From Drosophila miranda (lineage: Eukaryota; Arthropoda; Insecta; Diptera; Drosophilidae): 64,000 bases of DNA. The notes under the pieces are model-generated. The model was not told the DNA's origin. It searched no databases and saw only the letters and a list, made by a program, of their open reading frames with translations. Of the stretch, positions 1 to 12,880 are shown in pieces. The position numbers and the translations under genes were made by a program. The DNA lies in assembly GCF_003369915.1 (NCBI RefSeq), contig NC_046675.1:7192001-7256000 (forward strand). Direction: 5' to 3'. Every line of letters begins with the position of its first letter. Within the stretch, counting starts at the first letter, position 1.

Positions 1-667
1 CGGGATATCAACAAAAGAATATATACAAAAGCGTACAGATACATACGAGAAGAAGGGTTCTTTTGAGTTCTTTAAACATTTTTCTCACACGCACATAATT
101 TATTTATTTTCCTCAAGAGTGTCCCTTTGTTTGGTCTGGAAGATGGATGGGCTAATCGATGTGCGGGGGGGGCGATGTGCTGCCGCCTGCAGTTTTTGAA
201 TAATTTCGTATTTTCCCATATATATTTTTGTCTGTGGGGGGGCTTGACGCAGATATCGGCCATAACCATAAATATAGACAAACAATCGGCTAAATATAAC
301 ACCCAAACCACCAGAGAGGCTGGCTTTCGAAGGTTATATTTTGTGTTTTTATAGAGGGATAGTTTCAATCACAGCCCCTTCGAAAGGGGAGCACTTTCTG
401 CGTAAGAGATATTTTCCCATTTATATTTTTGGTTTGTTTTTGTTTGAGAAATTGTTTTGCCATTAAGGCGGTGCCCGCGTGACTGTCACACAATTGAGTT
501 GTGACAGCTGTTTGGCGGCTGATGGGACTCTAATGCTGCAGAAGCACTATAGCACGATCGGGAGATATGTACATACACGTCGAGAAATAGGGCATACGCC
601 ATTAAATATTCGGGTTTTAAGTGAATTTTCATTGATTTTACTTGGATTTAAAGCAATAACTAAGAAA

Positions 668-1482
668 TATTGTTTTTGGTTTCTTGGGACCGACTGCGCC
701 TCCTCGCCAAAGGCTGCATATTTTGTTGTGGGATTTTAATGATTTTTTCCTGGTATTTTTTAGTATTTTTGAAACACATATATATTTAAAAGAGTCCCTA
801 TTACAGCCCAAATTTAATATAAATATAAAACCATTTAAAAAAAATTAATAATTAAATAATAATACATTAAAATATTGATATAATAAATTAAATTTGTAAG
901 AAATATTTTTAATTAAAAAGTGCAAATATTTATTTTAAATATAAAATATATTTTAATAAAAAAAATACTTTTGTTTTACAATTTCCACTCTCGTAAATGA
1001 ATTAATTAATTACTTAATCGAACTAAATTTAAGAACTAAAATTTCAAAAATTTGTAAAACAAATTTCATTAAAATGTGCAAATATTTATTTTAAATCTAA
1101 AATATATTTTAATAAAAAAAATACTTTCTTTTATAACTCCCACTCTCATAAATTAATTAATTGTTGAAATAAATTAGAATCCAAATTTAAGCACTAAAAT
1201 TTCAATAATTTGTTAGAATATCCCAGAGTGGAATGTGTTTTAGATACAAAATATATTTAAATATAGTACCACTCTGGTAAATTAATTAATTAACTAAATA
1301 AATTAAATCCAAATTTAAGCACTAAAATTGCAGTAATTTTTAAGAAATATATTTAATATAAATATGCAAATATTTATTTTAAATATAAAATATATTTAAT
1401 TTAAAAAAAAACTTTCTTTTTTACAATTTCCACTCTCATAAATGAATTAGTTAATTAAATCAAAATGTGAGCACTACAATTT
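668..1482. repeat. AT-rich tandem array, four diverged units of about 120-156 bp, with a leader segment
   Basis: Four successive units begin near 920, 1076, 1232 and 1363. Each contains, in order, an ATTTATTTTAAAT-type block, an A run, a TTTCCACTCTC or similar box, AATTAATTAATT, and AATTTAAGCACTAAAAT. Preceding them at 668-760 is TTTCTTGGGACCGACTG followed by TTTTGTTGTGGGATTTT. The same leader and a single similar unit recur at 5298-5722, so the whole arrangement has been copied within the intron. No coding potential is visible. Confidence 0.75.
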
Positions 1483-2677
1483 GCATTGATTTTTTCTCTC
1501 TGTGCACTGATCAATGGAGCGATATTTAAAGTTCGATCTCAAACAAAATAGAAAACGCTTCGAATGTACAATTGTCACGCCAATTTAAGGCCCCACAAAA
1601 AGTTTCCTTTTGCCGACTGCCGACTGCCGCGATTGCCGCTTGCGGCTCCAGTGATATTTTTCATCCATCGCTTATTTGTTTTTTGTATTTTTATATTTTT
1701 ATGCCGCGAGCCAAAACTAAACTGACCGTGAACAATACGCTCCAAGCGCGTAGTTCAATAAAAAAATACAAGAAAAAAATTCATAAAAAATTTCCAATAT
1801 TCGTTTGAGACTCTCCCTGACATTCCCCTTTGGGGTACAGGCCGTACCGCTTGACCGCTTCGAAGGGTAAGCATTTAGTTGAAGTAATTTGTAGGAAAAC
1901 CAGGCGGATTTTTATTTACATTTAGTTGATGGATAGCTCGGACACCGTCTCCCCGAAACGCTGCCATAATTAATGACGATCCAGCGACAGTCGATCGATG
2001 GCTAGGGTCGGGTCGTGTCTCTCTCCCTGGCGATATTATCAGGCGATACTTCTAAGAAATTTCGTCTGGTTTTTGGACATTTTTTTTTCAGTGGAAATCA
2101 TTCCAGGGCGCGCTTTCTTTGCCATACAAAAGGCGCCCTTCTGCCCCGCCCCCTTCCCTGGAGAGGGTTCAGTGACACATGGTCTTGGCCGGGAGATCGT
2201 TTGTTGGAGGCAGAAGAGAGCACACAAAGGCAGCTTTGTGCAGGGATACAGCGGCAGCCGTCGGTCTAGGGCAATCGTTGGTTCTGGAGGGCTTTTGTGT
2301 GCCCGATTCCCTGTTTCCCTCCCCCCTGTTTGGATTTCCATTGTGTTTGCACTTGTGCGAGTATTGTGGAGAGAACCAGATGTTCCAAGACCGAAAATAT
2401 GTATGGTATATGGGGTATATATTATTGACTTACTTAGCAATCAATCCAAGAGCCTTCTGGCTTTCGTAATTGCATTTTTTGGGGGGTGACTTAAGCCCTC
2501 ACGTGGCCAAATTGCGAAAGTAGTTCATTTGCTAAATACTTAATTGAAATTTCATTCGATGATTGCAATGTTTTCCCTTTGGGCTTAATTGTTGTTTGCT
2601 GGGCACACGGAAAAGATAAGTTAATTTCTTGTTTATAGAGTGGCAATGAAAGCGGGGCACGAGTGCAATTTATGGCC
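1483..2677. other. Intronic stretch, no gene seen
   Basis: Unique-looking sequence with moderate GC content and several overlapping open frames on both strands at 2000-2490. These frames show no domain, no signal peptide and no conserved splice structure, and they overlap one another in opposite directions, as chance frames do. Nothing else supportable. Confidence 0.5.
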
Positions 2678-3571
2678 CTCTCACGGCGTGGCTTAGCATA
2701 ACCTGTTTGCAGGAACTCGACAAGGAGGGGGGCCTCAAAACGAGTACGAGTTTAAGTAAATTACCATTCAATGCTGCTCTGAGTAGAGCCATCTGTTTGC
2801 AACATTGTGGCACTCAACGGAAAACAAGGGGAGATGCGTGGAGATGTGTGTAATAGACAGAAGGAAGCGTTTTCGACGCTATGAAGGGGATAGGCTCACT
2901 AAAATAGAGTAGGGAAGACACGCTCTCTATCACAGAGTGGCTTAGCAGCAAAGGCGTGAAGTTTTACTCAAAGAGAAGTCACCAGAGAGTTCAGATCTTT
3001 CATTGCCATGAAAAAGGCTCTATCCCAGAGAGATTTGAACTCTCTCTCACAGAGTGGCTTAGCCGTAAATATTAAATAGGCAGATTTCATGCCTGGTACT
3101 TGCTCAAAAATATCGAAATATAGAGCGTAGAGTCCTAGCGAGCATCGTACTGTCTCTCTCTCTCACAGAGTGGCTTAGCCGTAAATATTAAGCTTAGCCA
3201 CTCTCTGAGAGAGTGTTCAGATCTGGGCAGTTTTCATGTATAGCCATTTTCCTTAACTCTCTTCACCGCCAGCTCTATTCCAGCGACATTTGAACACTCT
3301 CTCACAGAGTAGCTTAGCAGTAAAGAGTGAGTTCTCATATCCGAAACTTTCCCAAAGCGAGCACAACAGAGAACTCTCTATCTTATCTCTTTTCAACGCT
3401 AGCTCTATCCTGGCAAACCTCGTACTCCCTCTCTCTCTCTCTCTCTCACAGAGTGGCTTAGCGGCATAGGATGAATTTTCATGTCTGTAACATTTATGAC
3501 AAAGAGAGCACATCATAACGCTGTAAGCTCTCTCCCCTTGAGACAATTCCTCTCTCACAGAGTGACTTAGC
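2678..3571 (+). repeat. CTTAGC repeat family, cluster 1
   Basis: Seven direct copies of a module made of a pyrimidine tract (CTCTCTCTC) followed by CACAGAGTGGCTTAGC, at about 2678, 2930, 3041, 3155, 3296, 3430 and 3551, plus one inverted copy at 3192-3214. The core tolerates substitutions (AGTAGCTTAGC, AGTGACTTAGC, CGTGGCTTAGC). Flanks such as GTAAATATTA and GCTAGCTCTATC also recur. In the plus direction the module resembles a 3' splice site (pyrimidines then CAG); in the transcribed minus direction of the host gene it reads GCTAAGCCACTCTGTGAGAG. Function unknown. Confidence 0.75.
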
Positions 3572-4762
3572 TCTAACCCAGGCACTCCACGTGCCTCCGC
3601 ACTGATTTTGAACTTGGGGCTGGATGGTGTGGGAATGCAGCGGCATGTGCATGGAGATGTTGACCAACTTTCAAAGACCATCAGAGATGTAAGATGGGGT
3701 CGTCGACGTCTGGCACCCACACCCCAGCGCAGATCCCCACCGAAAACAAAGCTAAAAAGCGAAACTAAATCGTGATTTATGATGATTATATTTGAATTGC
3801 TCATTGTCTTCGCTCACACTCCCTCCCCCTCCAAAAGCTCCGCCAAGTGGAGCCCCCAACTGGAACTGAAACTGAAACTGAGACTCAGAGCTGCAGTCGG
3901 GTCTGGGGTTGGGGCTGTGGCTGGGTCTGGCCAACGATTTTATTTTGTATCTCTCGGCAAATAAATAAAATCAAAATTGGGACTCTTAAAGTGCCCTGAC
4001 CATGACCATGCCTGCCATCTGTGGGCCCCACAAAGGCGATAGGAAAAATCTCCAAAAAAAAAGGCTAACTGCATTTTCACTTTGGCTCTCTCTCCCTTTT
4101 GGGCCAAGCTGTCAGTGCATTGGGTTTGTAGGGCGCCTGGGAAAGCTAATGAATTTTCGCGAGGGAAAGTTTGCCTTAATTAATGCACCTCATGGCATGG
4201 ACCCCATAGGACCCCCCGGCCAAGAGTGCTTAAGCGTTAGCCCTTAGCCTTAACGGGTAATGGGTATGGGCTTTAAAGATCGTATTACCAGAGTCCTTTG
4301 GCAGCGTTTTAAATTACAGTTTCGCTTTTTAATTAAGCCCTGGCCCCGCCCTCGAGTCTAGGCAAAGGCTGAATAGAAAAGAGCAAAAGTGTTTTGGGGG
4401 AAATTTTTAATTAAACCGAGGGTTAGGGCCAACAGTTGGCGAAATATATACTCGATTGGATGTACATATGTTTGAGGGCTTGGCCCGTGCAAAAAAAAGG
4501 AGGCGGGTACTGGTTCTGGTTCTGGGCATAAGGTAAAGACAATAAATAGAGACCAGGGCACGGCTTTCAGCTTAGCTTCGACTCGGACATGGTCGTGGAC
4601 CTGGGACGTTGGGTTCTTAGTTTAATAGCTTTGCTCTTGGCATTGAAATATTTATCATGTCGTGCTAATATTGCCCAAAAGGGGAAGCCCGACTGGAGTG
4701 GACACGCTCGATTGGACAGTGCGGATAGCATGGGATAGGAGCGGTTCGTTTCGGTCTAGAGA
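3572..4762. other. Intronic stretch, no gene seen
   Basis: Mixed sequence with short chance frames only. A compound GGTTGGGGCTGTGGCTGGG patch lies near 3900-3930. I see no exon-like frame or RNA gene. Confidence 0.45.
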
Positions 4763-4805
4763 GGGGTAGGGGCAGGGGCAGGGGCAGGGGCAGGGGCAGG
4801 GGCAG
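4763..4805 (+). repeat. GGGGCA hexanucleotide minisatellite
   Basis: About seven head-to-tail copies of GGGGCA, the first variant being GGGGTA. The G-runs on one strand could form a G-quadruplex. A shorter relative (GGGGCAGGGGCAGGGGCAGG) occurs at 17328-17346. Confidence 0.9.
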
Positions 4806-5297
4806 AGGGAGGCAGGGCGACTGCCTCTTGCCGTTTGCCTGTCATCATTGACACGCGAATTGCAAAAGTTAATTTAAGTAGTTTTTAGCCAAAAGACGAC
4901 TGCAGCTCCTCCAGGGCCTTTTGGCTCTCGAGCTCTGGCTAGTCATGGGCAGATTTATATGGCCATTTGGCTAATGAATTGCAGCCAAGCAGCCGAGCAG
5001 TCGAGCAGCCAACATGGCCAAAACGGCAAAGGGAGCGAGCTTCGACGAGTGGCAATAAGAGCTGATCCATAGACGAGCATAAATCATGGGGAAAAACTCT
5101 AAGAAAAATGGCATAGTAAAAAAGAGACACAAGCCCACAATAAAATAAGATTAAATATTCGGTTTTTACAAAAAAATACGAGTGTAAGGAAATTAAATAA
5201 ATAATACAACAACCAAAAAAATAAATAAAAAAAACAAATAAAAATAAATAAAAGTACAAAAAAAATCTCTTTCATTTATACCAAAGCATATACTAAA

Positions 5298-5722
5298 ATT
5301 GTTTTTGATTTCTTGGGACCGACTGATTTGTTGTTGGATTTTGATGATTTTTTTTATGCAATTTTGCATAGTTTTTTTAAAATAAAAAATAAAATCTTTA
5401 AAAATTCCTTTGAATACGTAAAAATAATATAAAAAATTAAATAATAAATAACAAAAAATAATGAAAAATAAATAAAAAAGTCCCTTAAATGCGGAAATAA
5501 GTTATAAACAAATCAATAATAAATTACAAAAAAAATTAATGATAATAATATTAATATAATAAAAAAAATATTTACCTAAAAAATAAAACATATTTATTTT
5601 AAATATGGAAAATATGAATATTAATTTAAAAATATATGCTCTTTACAATTTCCACTCTATTACAAAATCTATAGCTATTAATTGTTTAAATCCCAGTGTA
5701 AAACATTTCAAAATTCAGTGCC
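5298..5722. repeat. Second copy of the AT-rich leader plus unit
   Basis: The segment starts with TTTTGATTTCTTGGGACCG and a TTTGTTGTTGGATTTTGATG stretch matching 668-760, continues through A/T-only sequence, and ends with TTTACAATTTCCACTCTA and CAGTGTAAAACATTTCAAAA, matching the end of the units at 920-1482. It is shorter and more diverged than the first copy. Confidence 0.65.
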
Positions 5723-7128
5723 TTTTTCTCCGGGTGTAGTGACTTTGATTTCATTCGCAAGAATTCAAGATAGATCCATGGCTGGATCTTGCTTTTCTTT
5801 GAATTTTGTTCAGCCATTCGTTTGGGCCCGCATTTGGGCTGTTGTTTGTTGGGCTTTCTGGTTATTTATTTGTTGGCCCGTCCCCCCGTCCCGTCTGCTG
5901 GCACACCATGTGAATTATGTGGGAGTCTTGTCGTTGCAAACATTTCAATCTGAAACAATTTTGTAATTGTTGCGCAAATGTGACAACAGCAAAAACCCAA
6001 CAAAACTGATGGCAAGGTCACACACACTCACGAGTGCTTTGTGGCCGACGAAAACCCTTTCTGTTTTGAGATGTTTTATGGCCCCAGACGGCACCGAAAG
6101 GAAATGCCCAGAATATACCCGAAAAAAAAAAAACAAAAACTGAATCATCAGCCACCCTCCAAGAGATCTTGCAAAATGGGAAATATGTATATATAAAACA
6201 CAAGACGTATAATATTTAGGGTGAGTCCCCACCGAAAACTGGGAGAAATACAGAAAATATTACGAGACGAATTGCCGCTAAAATTGAACAAACAAAACCA
6301 TACACTATACAGATATGTATATCTGTACGATCCAACGGATGCAGGCCCCTGCGGTTCTGTCTTTTGTATAAGCACAAGTATTTATTACATTTTTGACTCA
6401 TAGACACACATAAGTAGAGGAATATCAACGTGAAATATTTGGCACACATTCAAAATTCATAAATATGCACCTGCACAGGGGCTGGGGATACTCTAAGATT
6501 TTTGTAGAATTTTTCAGAGATTAAAAGAAAATGTAATAAAAGAAAAAAATCGCTCTTATAATTCTTGATCGAAAATTTTGGGTTACAAACTCCTCTAAAA
6601 AGTCTTCATACTCTCCTTTGCTGTGAGGGTATCCTGTTCTGTCGAGACGGCACGCGACGTTTGGCGGGGGCCTGGCGTCTTTCGATCAATAAAAATAGCC
6701 ACTCGCCATCCGTGGCAAGACGTGGGTGTGCATCATCATCATTCCCATCATCATCATCATCTTAGCCAGATGATGGTCCCTTGGAATGCCATCTATGCCA
6801 ACAGTTAAAAGCAAAACAAAGTGCAAGGACGTCCCAAGGGGCTTCAGAGCCCATCTCTCACACTCCTGTCGGTCCGTAGCTCTATAAAAATATCTTCTGA
6901 CTGGTCTCTCCGCCACTCGAGTGCTAGCCGCAAAAGGTGAATGAATCCAAAAATATTTCTGCACGCAAGTTGTGCGGAGTAATTGCACGTTGCACGTTGC
7001 GCCTTCTGCCTCTTGGTTATGGGCAGGGCCGGGCAGGGCAGGGCAGAAGCAGGAGGCAGGAGTCTGCGGCTGTGGCTGCGGCTGTGGGTTGTTCCAGCAT
7101 CTTTGGCTTAACCCACATACAAGCAGAT
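5723..7128. other. Intronic stretch, no gene seen
   Basis: No convincing coding frame. Contains CATCATCATC runs near 6731-6762 and a GGGCAGGGCAGGGCAG run near 7020-7046. The open frames here are reciprocal (both strands open across the same repeats) and carry no recognisable domain. Confidence 0.4.
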
Positions 7129-7150
7129 ACACACACACACACACACACAC
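7129..7150 (+). repeat. (AC)11 microsatellite
   Basis: An uninterrupted run of AC dinucleotides, followed by TGGCACACTCTCGC. Confidence 0.95.
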
Positions 7151-10100
7151 TGGCACACTCTCGCAGGCATTTGCTGATTGGCGGCATCCCTGTATCTGTT
7201 ATCCCATCTAATGGAGTTGTGTGGTTTGGTTCTTTGAACTTTGAACACGTCACAGAAAATAACGAACCGCCGAGTGAGTGGGTGATAAGATGTCCTCAAG
7301 AGAGAGGCACTAATTTGAGCAGGTTAGAGGCAGGAAGTCTATAGAGTATAAAAAATATGCAGGTAAAACCCTAGGAATATAATATATAACCAGAGGATGT
7401 GGTTCTAAACCTTCTCTCTAAGTTTTTCGGGCAAATTTGCGAGAGATCGCGGTCTACTTCCTACCCATATATCATATATTTGGTATATAATACATTTACA
7501 ACAAAAAACTCTTCGACTTTTGCGAATAAATGTTCTATATTTTGTAAATAAAGGAACATTTAAAGGCTATAAGTAACTGGTCATTGACTAACTACCTTCA
7601 AGGTGATATTTGTACAAATTACAATACGAAATGGAACACATTTCGTGTCCCTCAATCAAGAATTTTCTATAGAAAATTCTACCTATTGAATTCAAGGGAA
7701 GAACTTATTGTTTTAGGAAAGAAAAACCCACCGGACTGCAATTAGTTAGTACATTCCCATACCCATTGGGTAGTCCCTTAGAGGAAATATACAACCCGAA
7801 CCGCTTGAAGTTCTTTTATGCCCCAAACTAGTTCCACTTGTCGGGCACACACACACACAAATGTCACATTTTATGAGCTCTAATATGAAAATCATCACCC
7901 TCCTGTGGCATCCACAGATATGCAGCTCGTTAGACGGGCATTAGGGGGCATGCCTCTGGTGGCGGCGCGTCTTATTAGAATTTATGATTTGCCGTCTTTT
8001 TTCTCGGGTTTTATTCGTCTTGGTTCCTGCTGCCCAGTGTATTATTTATCATGCACTTTATGGAGAGAGAGCCACACGTATATATTTGCATTTATAATTT
8101 TGAATTTTTTATGGCAAGTGCATGCAAAAAAAAAATCAAAACCGCAAAGGCAACAAATCTTTTTCAAATGCTTAAAGATTTTAATAGCCATGACGCATCC
8201 ATCTATCGAAAGAGAGGGAAATTGAATTCGATTTTTCAACAGGCCCTCGGGCGAGGATCCACTCAATATTTTGCATGACATTTAGCGCCCGAAGGTGGAA
8301 CGAATGTGCCCCACATCTGCGCCGCTCTGCTGATGCCCTGCCCTCGCACATTAAATATTTGCTCAACTAATGAGCCTTCAATTGGATTAATTGCGGACAC
8401 ATTTGGCCCGCCTTTTGATGCCAATTTGTGTGCTTGACAAATGTGGGTGAGAATTTTACGAGTATTTATTTTATTTCAAATTGATCAAAACAAGTTTTTT
8501 TTACCAACATTTTTACACTTAAATGAGCCGCAAAAAGTATTTTTAATGTTTTTTCGACAGGCATTAGTCATTGCACTGCACTGGTAGAGCCCTTAGGCAT
8601 TCCATTAAAAGAAAAAACCAATCAACTCTTCTTTTCCACCAGTATTTCATGCAGAAATTGACATTGAAAATATTTCCAGTGTATAATCTGCTGCTGGCGG
8701 CTGGCTTTTAATCTGTGCTTTCATCTCCGTTACTTTGCTGCAACGCATTTAATTGCTGTGCTCGCAATCGCGTGCGTTTATGAGATTGAGAGAGAGATGC
8801 GCTTGGAGAGGCTCGCGATGCGTGAGGTGTAACTGAGTGCGCGTAAGAGCGAGATGGCTGTCCATGCCAGGTGCAGAGAGAGAGCCTCGCTCAGAGAGAG
8901 GATCGAAAAGCTGCTTGCTCCTTGCTGTTGTTAAGTGCGAGTGAAAGGGAAATATGTGCCCATGCAAAAGGCTTCACGAATGGTTGAAATTAGAGACGGG
9001 CGCTTTTGGTGTTAAGCTAGGAAGTCATTTTTAACCTTGAAATCCAGGAGCCTTAAATGCTTTATTACTGAGCAAAAACAGACAAATGTTAACATAAATC
9101 TCATCAAATAAATATTTAAATATTTAACTGAAATTTAATTTAATTTATTGACGTAGCCCGACTCGAATCAATTAACGCATTAACATGATTTTATTATGTA
9201 TCACATTCAAATCGGCCACAAAACGTGTTCTCGGCGCCATTACCAAAAAAAGAGTTAAACAGCAATGTGCTCCGTGGGCGTACGATTCGTTCGAGTGGAT
9301 AGACAGAGAGAGAGAGAGGGGGGGAGAGACAGAGAGATCGTTAAATATTATAACTTAATTAGCTCCATAACCATTTTGCAGGGGCTGGGGGGCATGGGGC
9401 GATGCTTCAAACGGTATCAAATATTTGTTAAGTGTTTACGGTAAATATTTTGCTGTTGTTTTTTATAACCCTCTTTTCAAATTTCCATTTCCCTTACATA
9501 ACCTTGCAAAACTTTTTTCTTTTTGTGTTTTTTTGCAGACTTTTCTTTTGCAAAAAAAAGTTTTTGTTTTGTTGAGGCCTTTGTTATTGGTTTTTTGTTT
9601 GTTGTTTTTTGCCTCATTAGTGCGTTAAGCACTTTTACTTTTGATTTTTCGATGGACCATTGTTATGTAAATTTTTCAAAGCAAAGTCTCGGGCTTAGGC
9701 TTAGGCTTTTTATAGATCTTCAATTTCAATAATCAAAGTCTCTGGCGAATTAATTAGGGCGCATCAGGAGAAGGCACATGGCCTCAAAGAGAGGGAGAGG
9801 AAGAGAGAGGTAGTGATAAATGTTGCTTGGGTGGGGGGTTGCTGTTGTTTCGTGTAAACATTTGCATGCACATCAAAAGTAACTGTAGCCGAATGTTGCC
9901 TGATGTCGGGCTGGCTGTGTTGCCCGTTGCCCGTTGTATGGCCGCAACAAAAAGTAACAAACAACCAACAGACAGGCAACACAACAGCCACAAAAGATCA
10001 AAATCGTTTGAAAAATTGTTTAACGAAAACGGGCAACAGGCAACAACGGCAGCCAAATCGAAGATGCAAAATGTTGCCCGAAGTTTTCAGAAAAAGTTGT

Positions 10101-10151
10101 CGAAAAATGTTATACGGACTATGGATACCCTTGGAGGGGAGCTTGAGAAGT
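7151..10151. other. Intronic stretch, no gene seen
   Basis: Low-complexity pieces include a CACACACACACA run near 7848-7859, a GA-rich patch at 9301-9340 and poly-T stretches at 9510-9610. Frames here look like chance frames. No RNA gene recognised. Confidence 0.4.
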
Positions 10152-10416
10152 TCTCTCCTTCTCTCTCTCTTCCAGTGTGGCTTAGCAATTAAAGGTGAGG
10201 GCAGCGACCGCACCATTTCCCTCTCTCTCTCTCTTTCTATCTGTTTCCAATGCTAGCTCTACTCTCTCTCTCACAGAGTCGCTTAGCAGTACTTATTAAA
10301 TAGGGATTTTTCCTGCCTGCTACTTGTTCAAAAATATCGAAACATAGAGCGTAGAGTCCTAGCGAGCATCGTACTGTCTCTCTCTCTCTCACAGATCGGC
10401 TTAGCAGTAAATATTA
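10152..10416 (+). repeat. CTTAGC repeat family, cluster 2
   Basis: Three direct copies of pyrimidine tract plus CACAGAGTCGCTTAGC-like core, ending near 10186, 10288 and 10405. The stretch 10261-10416 is a close copy of 3040-3191: both contain CAAAAATATCGAAA, then TAGAGCGTAGAGTCCTAGCG, then AGCATCGTACTGTCTCTCTC, in the same order and spacing. Confidence 0.75.
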
Positions 10417-12229
10417 TTTCCTCTTTCCTACATATTTCCCTTTACTGCCTTCACAAATCCCTAAAAGTAACAAAAAAAAAACCAAGTACCGATTATCTTA
10501 GTGTCGAAAAACGTGTGCCGCGACTGGTTTGGGACTCTCTTTAGGATATATCACTATAATTTAGATCGAATAAGGTCTAAGGAAGGAGCTTAGTAGAGCA
10601 AAGGACACTTTGGCTTCTCTTAGGCACCAGATTCCTCCACCAAGCCACGTAGCTCCAAGAATCTATACACCTTATGGTCTCCCACTCTAGGGGGGGGCAC
10701 TCCTTGCAAGTGTATACAAATGAGGGGCCTATCCACCGCTGGCGATCACTCCCGGAGACCAATGCAGATGTTGCTTGCAGTTGCAGCAATTTCTAAATGC
10801 CGCCGCGCACCAATTCCCCCCCCAAAAAACAGTCGTTGCGGGGCGGCCAGTCGGCAGAATGCAACTTTGCATAATTTATGGCAATCAATTTCGCGTGAAC
10901 ATCAACACGGTTGCCAGGCAACAAAAGCAACAACAACAACAGCAAAAACCGATCGAAAACAGAAAAGAAATTGTGGCAAGACGGCAAGCGGCATTCATCC
11001 GTCTGCAACAGCAACTATCAACTTATTTAGTTCTACTTAAATGTTTACTTTCATCAAATCGCGATTCGCGGAGAGTCCAATCGATGGTGGAGTGGAACCG
11101 ATTGGAGATTGGGATTGCTTGGCTTTTTCTTGGCGAATGTTGCCTTTTTGGTCACAACAGGATGCAGAGCAGAAGAGCGCCGTAAGAGAGAGAGAGAGAG
11201 AGAGGGAGAGACATTCAGCTAGTCGTGGAGGGCCCTAATCTAATTGCCCATCATCTAACCCCGATTTCCGAGCGAGAACTTTCACTCGAAAGACGGGCCT
11301 TGGGTCCTCACCCCCACTATTGTTTCGAGAGGAGTGGCAGCGTTGGTTGTTCTCCTCCTGGCTCGAAATGCCTATCATTTTACATAACAAAGAGACCAGC
11401 AGAGAAGGTGCCACAAATTACAGCTCCTCTCGGGGGCAGAAGCAGAGTCAGAGGCAGAGTCAGAGGAAAAGCCAGAGCCCGGTACAGGTGCATTGTGTCT
11501 ACTGCAGTTATCAAATAAATACTGAGCTGCTCGCACACTCGACTCCACTCCACCTCCACCTCCACTGCACTCCACTCCACTCTCATTCTGCTTGAGTGCC
11601 GGGGCCTACACTAACACGGCGGCGTTATGCATTCACCGTTGCTTTTGGCCCACTTACTAACTAACAGCCACAACAACAAAAACAAAAACCAAAAAAAGAG
11701 AAACAAAATTATATGAAAACCAAGTTTTTCCTGATTTATGTCTTGTGTGTTGGCTGTTTGGGGGATTTCCTGATCGCCGCATTATGATTTTTTCGTACGC
11801 TTTTCGGCTAGAAATGGAAAACTTTTCACTGACTGATTAACCTCATTTCGGGGGTCTAGAAGTTGAAGATGGATGGAGCATTCTCTGGGTTTCCTTTAGG
11901 AAACATTCCCCTAAACAAACGGCTGCAAACGAACGGAGATCATTCGGAAAAGGAAATGTTGTTCTAAAGGAAAGAAAACCATCTGGCAAACGCAATCTGA
12001 AAGATTTAAAGTCCCACTGGAGATAGAGATAGAGCGAGGAGGAGGTGTGGCCCTTTTAGGCACATTCCAGAGATGAAAATTCACCCTTTAGGGCTAAGCC
12101 ACGCTGTGAGAGAGCGAGAATGCCCAATCAGACGCGGCTGAATGGTTTTTCTACATTTTTGGTAGATCAAAAAGGGATACAGGTAAAATCTGAAGCTCGT
12201 AAACTACTCCTGAATGTTGTTTTGCCTCA
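10417..12229. other. Intronic stretch, mostly simple sequence
   Basis: Contains a GA tract at 11185-11204, CCACTCCACCTCCACCTCCA repeats near 11541-11580, and one isolated reverse-orientation copy of the CTTAGC core at 12092-12118 (GCTAAGCCACGCTGTGAGAG). The open frames that cross 10720-11590 depend on CAA/CAG and CT/GA runs and I do not regard them as genes. Confidence 0.4.
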
Positions 12230-12880
12230 AAAGAGGCATTAATTTATTATTAATTTCTAAATTTTTAAATACATTTTTTAAACGAAAAAAAAACGATTTA
12301 TTTTTATGATAACTAAGTTTTTCTGTAAGTTTATTTGTTTTCTATGAAGTACTTACAAAACCAATATAATTCAGGATTTTAAAATTAATTAGAAAAAACT
12401 AAGTTCTTTTTTTTAATGAATTTTTTCTTCTTTTATTTTAAAAGTGTAATTTAAAAAATATAAAACTGTGTTTAAATAAAAAATAAATAAAATAAAAAAA
12501 TGTATTTAATTATTAAATAATATACAAAATGTATTTTGTATTTAAATTTAATTATGTTCACTTTATTTTTAAAATTTTGATATTGTATATTTGATTTGTC
12601 AGTAGTTCATAGAAATCATGTAATAATAATAAAAAAGACCTATTGTTTATAAAAATAAATTGTTTTTTTTTTTAATCTAATGAATTTTTTCTTTTTGGTA
12701 AAAAAGTGTAATTAAAAAAAATATTTAGTTTCTAAAACACAAAAAAAAACAGTAACTTCTATGAACTAATTTCAACAGCCTTTAAGTTTAAAATATTACC
12801 ACTTTTTTAATGATTAAATATTTTCCGTAAATAGTATTTTAATCAAATAACATTTCCATTTAAGAAAATCAAAGATTTTC
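12230..12880. repeat. AT-rich low-complexity block
   Basis: About 650 bp almost entirely A and T, with recurring TTAATGAATTTTTTCTTCTT and AAAAGTGTAATT segments (near 12412-12455 and 12675-12715), suggesting an old duplication. No coding frame. Confidence 0.6.

Noticed and set aside
2015-2489. Overlapping long frames on both strands
   Set aside because: Three mutually overlapping frames, no domain, no splice or start context; typical chance frames in GC-balanced DNA.
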